Assembly (NCBI RefSeq): GCF_050948215.1
Contig: NC_135161.1
Location: 5,651,911-5,715,910 of the forward strand
Length of the DNA stretch: 64,000 nucleotides
Source: Halictus rubicundus
Taxonomy: Eukaryota > Arthropoda > Insecta > Hymenoptera > Halictidae
Direction of reading: 5' to 3'
Shown here: positions 56,302 through 64,000 of the stretch, piece after piece
How positions within the stretch are numbered: position 1 is the stretch's first letter
How the letters are laid out: the number at the start of each line of letters is the position of its first letter
Position numbers and translations under genes: made by a program
Notes under the pieces: model-generated
What the model was told of the DNA's origin: nothing
What the model saw: the letters and a program-made list of their open reading frames with translations, nothing else
The model's database searches: none

Positions 56302-57041
56302 GAGGAATAAAGAAAAAGACGCGGATAGAGATAGAAAGAGAGGTTACTACACATCCCGGCGCGCGTTTTATCTCGGAAGTTCGAGATACGGCACCGGCAA
56401 TAAAAACACCGTAAACTCCGACTCGATAACTCCTCCTTGATATCGATTTATCCGCGGAGCGCGTCGCAACGGTCCCGAATCGCGCGTGCGACGATAAAGA
56501 ACAGAGGCCAAGGAAGATTGAGCTCGCGCCGATCCATGAATACTAATTTAGTTGCTTATTTATTGGTCGGGTAGTCGTTGATGCCGGAAGATGGATACGG
56601 AACGCGGCGGAAATTAAAAAAGATTTTCCCGGCGCGCCTCGACTGCTCGTTTCCCTCTGTATCGTCGCGCCATTCCCGCTCGAGAAACGTACTCTACAAA
56701 AACAAATGTGTAACTCGTATAATTTCGATTATTCTTACTTGAAAAAAAAACACGCGTGCAGTTCAAACACCAATAAGTACGCGTGCTAATTCACAATGCA
56801 AAAGGGTCGGTAGTTTTCCCGGAAAAAATTCGAGGAAACTCCCTTAAAAGGAGAGATGCTGCCAGAGACAAATCGGTTTCCAATGAACGCGGTTCCCAGA
56901 ATGCTATTGGGTAACAGTAGACCCTGGGACAGTTCTCCAGCGAAATTGAATTTTACGAAGTCCCGGAGAAGATGATTCTCTGCCAAAACCCGGGCCCATT
57001 CGTTCGCGTTTACGCGAGTGCGAACAATTCGAATTTTGGGG
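55775..57041. other. Non-coding with a GA microsatellite
   Basis: A GA run of about 48 bp at 56250-56297. The rest has ordinary composition, with no recognised gene. Confidence 0.5.
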
Positions 57042-57046
57042 CGACG

Positions 57047-57555
57047 CACAGTGGGCAATTCGGACAAAATCGGATTCAAAATCAAAGAACTTTCGATAAA
57101 AATGAGGCAGAGCGATGACATTTTTTTTAGGTTAAAGCTGAACCTTTGTAGAACATGGGGAAAATAGAGAGATTATTACCATCCAATCATTTCAAAGAAA
57201 AAATGACTTCATTAGTTTTTGTCACAAAAATCTATTTTTTGCAAAATCCTGAGGTCGTAGACAAATTTTGAGACTAGATTTGAAGTCAGCGTGAAGAAAT
57301 CTATGGGAAATGATGTGTAGCATGTTAAAAAAAATTTTTTCCGCGCGTGGTATTGGAAAAACTAAAATTTTCTTAAATTTGTGCGCGTTTAACGAATTTT
57401 CTCGAGGTTAAAAAACGTTCGTACCACAATCTCTCTATTTTTCCCATATTCTACAAAGTTGCAGCTTTCATTTCCAAAAAATTGCATCGCTCTACCTCAT
57501 TCCTATCGAAAGTTCTTTGACTTTGAATCCGGTTTTGTCCAAATTGCCCACTGTG
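57047..57555. mobile_element. Transib-like non-autonomous element (509 bp)
   Basis: The left end CACAGTGGGCAATTCGGACA and right end GTCCAAATTGCCCACTGTG are inverted copies, and similarity continues for about 130 bp on each side (ATTCAAAATCAAAGAACTTT, GAGGCAGAGCGATG, AAAATAGAGAGATT). The 5-bp CGACG flanks both ends (57042-57046 and 57556-57560). A CACAGTG start with a 5-bp GC-rich duplication is, from known families, the pattern of Transib transposons, relatives of RAG1. No coding sequence. Confidence 0.78.
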
Positions 57556-58247
57556 CGACGCACAGTGGTCCCCAAGCCGGAAAACGTGGCCAAAACCTAA
57601 AATATGAACTTTCACCTAGGTAAGTTTTAAGTATGGGGTTGGTTACTCTAAGAGTGGGGGTAAACTGCAAAAAGGTCGTTTTTTTATACCTGCGCAACAG
57701 TCACAGTCCGAACTTCGAGTTCATTAGGCCACACCTTTTTAAGCTTGTGAAGCACATTGCGAATTTTAAGTGCACAGTGTACAAATTGTGTTGAAACGTT
57801 TCGATTTTAATTGTGCATTATGGATGCTGTTTGTGGAGGTAAGTTGCATAGTTTTTAGTGCCAAATGTTTATTGTTAACTGATAACTATGTATGCAAAGA
57901 GAGAGAGTAAAAGTGAAGGCATACATTTTTAAGATGTAGAGTAAAAGTTGCAAGTCTCGCACGTTCTATCGTTAAAACTTGTTGGAGCTTCTGCTACATA
58001 GTATTATCTTGCAATTCTAAAAAAAAATTAGCTGCCCCTAGGTGCCTCTGTGGTCGTGGCATTGTTTTTTGTAACGCAGAGTAGCTATTTTATGTGCTTT
58101 CCTTGCATTTCTTGTCAAACTGTGAGAGATATGCACTGTCTTTCTGTAAAATTTAAACAGATTTTTAATAGAATGTCAACTTTTTTTATAAAGAATCATA
58201 TATCCGAAATGTTTTTATATTTTTCAAACACGAACGCTGTTTTTATA

Positions 58248-58454
58248 CCGGCTGTTCATTTGAAAACTTTCCAGCCGAATATCGCGAAAAGTATGAAAAA
58301 TATTTAAAAACTGTAAAACACGTGTCCAAGGCAGTATCAGTTTTTTATTTGGATGGCGTTTTCAAGGTCATCTGAAGGTCAACTTTGTTTTTTCAAATGG
58401 AAACCTATATTTTTTATTATGGGATCTTATTGTACGTAAAAAGACCAGCAATTC
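58248..58454 (-). mobile_element. Isolated 207-bp terminus of the element at 60824-62032
   Basis: TTCATTTGAAAACTTTCCAG, CCGAATATCGCGAAAAGTAT, AACACGTGTCCAAGG, CAAATGGAAACCTATATTTT and GTAAAAAGACCAGCAATT match, in order, the reverse complement of about 61815-62032. Only this end is present. Confidence 0.85.
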
Positions 58455-58660
58455 TTCTATTCTTTCTTCTTTGGGAACTATGAAGTGCGAATAGAATACC
58501 CACTTCGTACAATACAAAGGGTAGAGTTTGCTATCCGGAGAATTAGTGTTTCCCCTCGTTCAGGTCAATATGAGACAGCGAATTATCTAATTTCAAGTTC
58601 AGATTCGTGATCAGCGACCCCAAAAACGGCCTTATACCAATTTTCAAGCGGAACCAATAA

Positions 58661-59785
58661 CACTGTCCAACAAAATTAAACTTTTTTCGAGTTTTGCAAT
58701 ACCTGTTGGGTGATTCTTATACACTTTGTCATCCTAAAACCGAATCTGAAAGTAGAATTGCTCCATCACGCAACGTTTTCGAAAAATTTTGGTTTTTGTA
58801 AAAATGACCGATTTTGATACGAAACGACGTGTTACGCAAAAACTAAACACGCGAGAAAGTTCTTTGAGTCAAGAGATAGAGGGGACTCTCCTCTACATAT
58901 TCATATAGTCAATTATATTTTTATGTACTTCCTAATAGTTGTAAATGGTTGTTAAAGTTTGAAAATGTGCCGACGCGGGTACTTTGTACGCTCTATTTTT
59001 GTATTTATGTGAAAAATCCTTTATCTAGCAGGAATTTACTATACAGGAATGCATTCTACAGACATTTCAATGAAATTCACAATTTTGAATTTCAAACATT
59101 GAATTTCACAATGAAATGTGAATATAACTCGTATTTTTATAATCTTTTGTAATGATTGGCACCCAAAAAGACAAAAAAAAATGTATTTAATTAAGCATAG
59201 TAAGCAAAGACATACTTGAGTGGTACCAACGTCGACTACGCATAGCGACGGCCCTGGCGAGTCGCGAAAAGGCTGCAATGGCCGTCTGGCGCGAACGCGT
59301 CGCGCACACGCTGTCAATTAACATTTTCTGATCCTTCTCGTACATTAAGGGAACCAAATACTTTTCGTGAATGGTTTCTTTACCAGAAATGTCTGTAGAA
59401 TGCATTCCTGTATAGTAAATTCCTGCTAGATAAAGGATTTTTCACATAAATACAAAAATAGAGCGTACAAAGTACCCGCGTCGGCACATTTTCAAACTTT
59501 AACAACCATTTACAACTATTAGGAAGTACATAAAAATATAATTGACTATATGAATATGTAGAGGAGAGTCCCCTCTATCTCTTGACTCAAATTTGAACTT
59601 TCTCGCGTATTTAGTTTTTGCGTAACACGTCGTTTCGTATCAAAATCGGTCATTTTTACAAAAACCAAAATTTTTCGAAAACGTTGCGTGATGGAGCAAT
59701 TCTACTTTCAGATTCGGTTTTAGGATGACAAAGTCTATAAGAATCACCCAACAGGTATTGCAAAATTTTTTTGGTGTTGGACAGT
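58661..59785. repeat. Large inverted repeat: ~400-bp arms around a 317-bp spacer
   Basis: The left arm 58661-59068 and right arm 59386-59785 are reverse complements. The inner 204 bp (58865-59068 against 59386-59589) is identical by eye; the outer part has a few substitutions and small indels. The arms begin CACTGTCC and end GGACAGTG, with TAA just outside on each side, so it may be a foldback transposon in its own right. The spacer has no recognised gene. Confidence 0.93.
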
Positions 59786-59849
59786 GTAATTTTGTAATAA
59801 GTTGTGAGGTTTTGACCACGTTTTGGCGATTTGGGACCACTGTGCGACG

Positions 59850-60316
59850 TGACGGGGTGGGGTGGGACGCAACAAGGTCGCAATATCGCAAGAATTCGGG
59901 CCGATTGCTCGGGCCAAGCACAAAGCTCGACTTTTCCCCGTGGAAGCGAAGATAATCCGGTACCGTCTTGCCGGCGACCAATCCGCACAACCCTCTGGGG
60001 AACGGTCGCGGGAATTACGAGGCGTCCTTAGTTTTTACGGTCTTTAAAGACGACATTTTTACCAGCCGTTATTGCTAGCCGGGCTTCCTTGCTTTACGAG
60101 GCAATTTCGCCGTTTCCCGCAGACGGAACGGAACGGAACGGAACGGAACCGACGAGAACGGCGCACGTAATGCCGCGGATAAAGAACAAGGAGAATTCAT
60201 AACGCGACGCTGATAGTGTCCGCCCGACGACGCCGCTGCGTCGAGAACGATCGGCATGTTAACCGAGACGCGATGTTTAGCCGAAAATCAATTTCCCTGT
60301 ACGTTAAATCTGTTTA
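59850..60316. other. Non-coding with a GGAAC microsatellite
   Basis: Five or so GGAAC units at about 60123-60149. No gene recognised. Confidence 0.5.
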
Positions 60317-60801
60317 CAGTGAACTCTCGATATATGTCAACAACGATATATGCCATATATCGTCCAGGAGACATACCCGAGCCGTGTGACATTTACACAC
60401 CTCTGGGTCCAAGACCTCTTGAGCTTTGTGGCCCCTGACGAGGTACACCCCGCGGTAGTGGGGATAATTCCGCGACATTTATCGTCCAGGCCTTGGCGAC
60501 ATATATACAGAAATCATTGTGCTGACAAAAACGGTACCCGGAGATTTGAACTGAACAGTACGAAGACAATTGACTGAACAATATTGAAACAGTTGCCGAT
60601 ATTCAGTTGCTGTTTTACATGGAACGATAAATTCCATGTTGGAACAATTGGTGAGACAGTGAAGGTGTTACAGCAAGAAAAATATAGAGGGCGTATATTT
60701 ACGTCTTTCGTACATGTTGGTAGACTTGTGAGAGCGGTAGTGGGGATAATTCCGCGACGTTTATCATCCAAGTCTTGGCGACATATATAGAGAAATCACT
60801 G
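60317..60801. mobile_element. TA-MITE, 305-type tail and second MITE right half
   Basis: CAGTGAACTCTCGATATATG at 60317 to GAAATCATTG at about 60518, then the tail (AACGGTACCCGGAGATTTGA, GAACGATAAATTCCATGTTG) and another right half ending GAGAAATCACTG at 60801. This is one full repeat step of the kind that makes the 305-bp array, outside the array. Confidence 0.83.
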
Positions 60802-60823
60802 TATACAGTGAATTCTCGAAATA

Positions 60824-62032
60824 GAGGGTGTTGTTTTTAAAGCTTTCCAGCCGAATAACTCTAAAACTATGAAAAGTATGTGAATCCTAATAGTTGATTT
60901 CGACAAGTTTCAATGGTAACTGGTGTATCAATGGAGATCTGTGCACAAATTACTTAAACATAACAAGTTTCATCCTTATAAAATGCAGTTGCATCAAAAG
61001 TTATTGGAAGATGACTTTGACAGGCGGATTGAGTTTTCTGAGGAATTAACAAATATGATCAACCTCACTCCTAATCTAATTAAAAACATTTGTTTTGGTG
61101 ACGAACGCACTTTTTTCTTAAACGATGCTGTAAATCGTTATAACTGTCGTTATTGGAGTGACGAAAATCCACATCTTATTAGAGAAAGTAATACTCAATG
61201 GCCGGAAAAAATGAATGTTTGGGCAGGCATTTTAGGAAATGCTATTATAGGTCCTCTGTTTTTCCAAGAGAATTTGAATGGCAATCTGTGTTTAAATTTA
61301 ATGGACGACACCATTGATCCACTTATAACAGAAAGTCTTGAAAACCAAAGAGATGAAAACGGCAATTTTTTGTTAAACGAAGAAATTTTGTACTTTCTCG
61401 CATTACACGTTACCAGTTCGCCAGTGGTTAAACAATCGATTCCCACTAAGCCGGATCGGTAGAAGAGGTGTTATTCAATGGCCACCAAGATCACCAGATC
61501 TAACTCCAGTCGACTTCTCTTTGTGGGGACACTTAAAGTCTGTTGTTTATAAAACACAACCAGAAAGCGTCCACGATCTGCGTCGCAGAATCGTACAGGA
61601 ATGTAGAGCTATTCCAACAGATACCTTCAAAAATGTTCGTCCAGAATTTGAGAATCGTCTGTATTATTGTATAGAAAACAACGGAAAACATTTTGAAAAT
61701 TTATTACAGTTATAAAGAAATTACAAACTTTCTCGCAGTGTAAGTATGACTCGCTCCACTTCTCTTTAAATATCTCCGAAACTAGTGCGCAGATAAAAAA
61801 AAGTATCCTACGAAAATTGCTGGTCTTTTTACGTACAATAAGATCCCATAATAAAAAATATAGGTTTCCATTTGAAAAACAAAGTCGACCTTCAAATAAC
61901 CTTGAAAACGCCACCCACAAAAAACTGATACTGCCCCCCTCTTTCCCCCTCGAAATCCTTGGACACGTGTTTCTTAATATCTTTCATACTTTTCGAGATA
62001 TTCGGCTGGAAAGTTTTCAAATGAACACCCTG
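60824..62032 (+). mobile_element. Tc1/mariner-superfamily element (1,209 bp), inactivated
   Basis: Left GAGGGTGTTGTTTTTAAAGC and right TTCAAATGAACACCCTG pair as inverted repeats, with CTTTCCAGCCGAATA in the left arm mirrored by TATTCGGCTGGAAAG in the right. TA precedes the left end; the right copy of the duplication reads TG, probably by mutation. Confidence 0.85.
60926..61715 (+). pseudogene. Transposase, 5'-truncated, with deletion at the second catalytic Asp
   Basis: Frame 1 runs from about 60926 to the stop at 61462, frame 2 from about 61401 to 61715. Frame 1 starts at QWRSVHKLL, then KFHPYKMQLHQKLLEDDFDR, FGDERTFFLN with the first catalytic Asp, NCRYWSDENPH, WAGILGNAIIGPLFF and a LNEEILYF strand. 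Frame 2 picks up with HYTLPVRQWL, then RIGRRGVIQWPPRSPDLTPV and DFSLWGHLKS with the third acidic residue. The QQDG.P motif that should sit between ILYF and HY is missing, so a small deletion near 61392-61400 removed the second catalytic Asp and shifted the frame. The N-terminal helix-turn-helix is also absent (compare the fragment at 34232). It is non-functional but otherwise well preserved, which suggests a fairly recent loss. Confidence 0.88.
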
Positions 62033-62227
62033 TGTGTCAACAACACGGGTCTTGCCAGCGACATATATCGTCCAGGAGACATACCCTAGCCGTGTTATGT
62101 TTACACTCCTCGAGGTCCGAGGCCTCTTGAACTTCGTGGCCCTTCACGGGGTGCACCCCGCGGTAGTGGGGATAATTCCGCGACGTTTATCATCCAGGCC
62201 CCGGCGACATATATCGAGAATTCACCG

Positions 62228-62754
62228 TATTGAATCTATAGCGATCCCAAAACGTCCGTCGATCTCGAAAGTGAAATTAAACCGCACAGTCGAGGCTGCC
62301 GTAGTCGCCCGAGTGACAAATCGCGGAACGTATCGATTACCACGTAGAATTCACGAGTCTTTGCAACAATTCCGACGAATCTCCTCGAGAATGAAATCGT
62401 GCAACGAAGCTTCCGAAAAGTAGAGCGACGGTCGAGAGAGCTGGGGAACGAATAGAATTATCCGGAGTTGTTCGCGTTCCAGGATGCATGGTCGATCGCG
62501 GACGCGCCATAATCACGGCGAGGAGGACGTCGCGCGTGATTTTTGCCTCGTTGAGCCGCAACGTTTACACGCCTCGTAAAATTCCGCTCAATCGTCGCGT
62601 AATTAACGACGCGGGCTATCGGGCCATCGCGGCGCCGCGCCTTCACGCTTCTTCGCGCGCTATGCCGATTTTCAATCTTCATCGATGCCTCTCTGGCTCT
62701 TCTCTCGGCACGAAAACCGAGAACGAATTCCCAAGGAAAATCGCCGCGCGATTA
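62228..62754. other. Non-coding, no recognised gene
   Basis: GC-moderate sequence with overlapping frames on both strands, none with a domain. Confidence 0.45.
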
Positions 62755-62772
62755 CAGCGAATTCTCGATATA
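62755..62772. mobile_element. TA-MITE left end cut by the Tc1 insertion
   Basis: CAGCGAATTCTCGATATA is the MITE terminus; the Tc1-type element begins right after its TA. The rest of the MITE should lie beyond the right edge of the window. Confidence 0.75.
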
Positions 62773-64000
62773 CAGTACTGGACAAAATAAAGTACGCACC
62801 TCGAATATTTTTACAATTACGTTTATAACTTCGTAGTTTTTACAGGTATAATAATTATGTATTTGCACAAAAAGAAGGTTTCTTAGTCTACTTTTAGGTT
62901 TTAACAAAAATAATTTCAAAAACATTTAACATTTTTCAATAGACAGGTCCGTTACATTTATAAGGATATTTTCTTTGGACAAAATAAAGTACGCATGTGA
63001 TAATAACAGTCAAAATTAAGTTCTAATTGAGAACTAGTATTTTGTATGGCCGCCCTTTGCTCGTATGACCTCTTGCAAACGCCGAGGAATGCTCTCGACG
63101 AGATTCCGGATGTGCTGTTCGTCGATGTTTCCCCACGCCTTTTCCAAAGCTTCGAATAACTTTAATTTATTGGTTGCGTCACTGTGGTCAACTTTCTGGT
63201 CCAAAATGGACCACAGATTTTCGATTGGATTTAATTCCGGCGATTGTGCTGGCCAATCTAGCACTTTGATCCTCGAAGCACGAAAGAAAGCAGCAGTTTT
63301 ATGCGCGGTATGTTTAGGATCGTTATCTTGTTGGAAGATAAAGTCATCTTCCAGACCAATCTTTAGCAGAGATTCCTCTAAATTCTCGTTGAGAATGTCA
63401 ATGTATTTGTCTGCTGTCATAATACCATCGATTTTGACGAGATTTCCCACACCCGACCACGCAAAACACCCCCACACCATAATACTGCCTCCTCCATGCT
63501 TGACAGTTGTTTGGACATTTTTATCCAGAAGCTTCTCGCCGGGCTTCAGCCAAACCCGTGTTCGTTGTTTATGACCAAACAAGTCATACTTACTCTCATC
63601 ACTCCAAATAATCTTTTTCCAGAAGTCCACTGGCTTATCGACGTATTTTTTTGCAAATTGGAGACGTTTCAATTTATTAACTTTTCGAATTAAAGGGCGA
63701 CGCTGTGCAAAACTGCTCCACAGCCCAGCTTCCCGAAGTCTCCTGCGCACGGTTCGTTCAGAAATGTTGAGTTGCACATTTTCCCTGATTACACGACTAG
63801 TAACAGTCGGATTTTTCTTCGTTTCCCGGATAATTCTACGATCCTCGACTGAATTTGTCTTCCTCTTCCGTCCGCGACCGATCTTATCGGCTACTGTGCC
63901 AAGCTCTACAAATTTTTTGTAGATCTTTCTGACCGCTGCTTCACTAACATTGTACTTTTCACCGATTTTCCTATTCGAGAGACCCTTTTTCCGGTCGTTA
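62773..64000 (-). mobile_element. Tc1-type element with IR/DR terminus, 3' part in window
   Basis: The terminus is CAGTACTGGACAAAATAAAG after TA at 62771-62772. GGACAAAATAAAGTACGCA occurs twice in the same orientation, at 62780-62798 and 62977-62995, 197 bp apart. Two direct repeats in one ~200-bp end is the IR/DR layout known from Sleeping Beauty, Tc3 and Bari-type elements, where each copy binds transposase. The other terminus lies outside the window. Confidence 0.9.
63034..63999 (-). CDS. Tc1-type transposase (DD34E), N-terminus beyond window edge
   Basis: Catalyses cut-and-paste movement of its own element at TA sites, in the nucleus. The frame is open from the stop at 63034 to the window edge, 321 residues, against about 340 for intact Tc1 transposases, so perhaps 15-25 residues are cut off by the window. 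In order: a first helix-turn-helix (NRKIGEKYNVSEAAVRKIYK), a GRGRKRK basic link like the GRPR motif, a second helix-turn-helix (NISERTVRRRLREAGL), then WSDESKYDLFG with catalytic Asp 1, GGGSIMVWGCF, FQQDNDPKHTA with Asp 2, and SPELNPIENLW with the catalytic Glu. Exactly 34 residues lie between the QQD Asp and the Glu. No stop or frameshift is visible. The true start lies outside; the GTG at 63777 sometimes taken as a start is internal. It may be functional. Confidence 0.93.
   Translation of the reverse strand, partial: NDRKKGLSNRKIGEKYNVSEAAVRKIYKKFVELGTVADKIGRGRKRKTNSVEDRRIIRETKKNPTVTSRVIRENVQLNISERTVRRRLREAGLWSSFAQRRPLIRKVNKLKRLQFAKKYVDKPVDFWKKIIWSDESKYDLFGHKQRTRVWLKPGEKLLDKNVQTTVKHGGGSIMVWGCFAWSGVGNLVKIDGIMTADKYIDILNENLEESLLKIGLEDDFIFQQDNDPKHTAHKTAAFFRASRIKVLDWPAQSPELNPIENLWSILDQKVDHSDATNKLKLFEALEKAWGNIDEQHIRNLVESIPRRLQEVIRAKGGHTKY

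Larger units (their letters stand above)
57561..59844 (+). mobile_element. Transib-like element (2,284 bp), non-autonomous
   Basis: Left CACAGTGGTCCCCAAGCCGG is mirrored by the right GGGACCACTGTG; the arms pair over about 38 bp (AAAACGTGGCCAAAACCT / AGGTTTTGACCACGTTTT). CGACG flanks both ends (57556-57560 and 59845-59849). Inside are a possible first exon (ATG at 57820, MDAVCG, then a GGTAAGT donor at about 57838), a 207-bp terminus of another transposon (58248-58454) and a large inverted repeat (58661-59785). I found no Transib transposase core, so it is probably a derivative. Confidence 0.75.
60806..62227. mobile_element. TA-MITE interrupted by a 1.2-kb transposon
   Basis: CAGTGAATTCTCGAAATA (60806-60823) is the MITE left end. 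After the insertion the MITE resumes near 62035 with TGTCAACAACACGGGTCTTG and ends GACATATATCGAGAATTCACCG at 62227. Confidence 0.87.

Noticed and set aside
57820..57840. ATG followed by a GGTAAGT donor as the first exon of a Transib transposase
   Set aside because: Seven codons are too few to identify anything, and no later exon with a Transib core was found; noted only within the element entry.
59187..59405. 72-codon minus-strand frame in the spacer of the large inverted repeat
   Set aside because: Short, begins inside an arm, no domain; kept only as part of the inverted repeat.

Overview
The window reads as repeat-dense, non-coding DNA from an insect nuclear genome. Hymenoptera is my best guess, from the mix of insect mariner/Tc1 relatives, TTAA-flanked MITEs and GC-rich pentanucleotide microsatellites, but nothing proves the order. 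There is no bacterial gene layout, rRNA, tRNA or CRISPR array, and I could not identify one convincing host exon on either strand. Nearly all long open frames are shadows of tandem repeats or parts of transposons.

Layout. 1-3.0 kb: a 113-bp tandem repeat beside a decayed mariner-like element. 3-9.6 kb: small MITEs, a 150-bp tandem array and a ~150-bp two-type array. 11.7-15.4 kb: two C/T-rich, G-poor minisatellites around an ordinary spacer. 16.3 kb: the 3' end of a LINE. 19.1-21 kb: a 153-bp tandem array built from a MITE. 22-32 kb: scattered TTAA MITEs, TA MITEs and short inverted-repeat elements. 33.9-34.7 kb: a deleted element, keeping only a transposase N-terminal domain, nested in a MITE. 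36.4-37.3 kb: a 45/47-bp array of palindromes with an inverted partner 33 kb away at 3.1 kb. 40.6-41.8 kb: a 305-bp array. 44.1-45.3 kb: a mariner (DD34D) pseudo-element. 47.6-49.3 kb: a TIR element coding for a protein of a family I cannot name. 51.6-55.1 kb: a ~414.7-bp array with a 1,244-bp higher-order period. 57.0-59.85 kb: two abutting elements with CACAGTG ends and CGACG target duplications (Transib-like); the larger holds a ~400-bp-arm inverted repeat. 60.3-62.2 kb: a broken Tc1/mariner relative inside a MITE. 62.77 kb to the end: the 3' part of a Tc1-type element whose transposase frame is open to the window edge.

How it fits together. One MITE family, with ends starting CAGTGAATTCTCGATATATG and TA target sites, appears more than 20 times and ties the region together. 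It has been amplified into three tandem arrays (150, 153 and ~415 bp), forms part of a fourth (305 bp), and its terminal TATATA has repeatedly served as a landing site for other TA-targeting transposons. The only plausibly functional protein-coding gene seen is the Tc1 transposase at the right edge.
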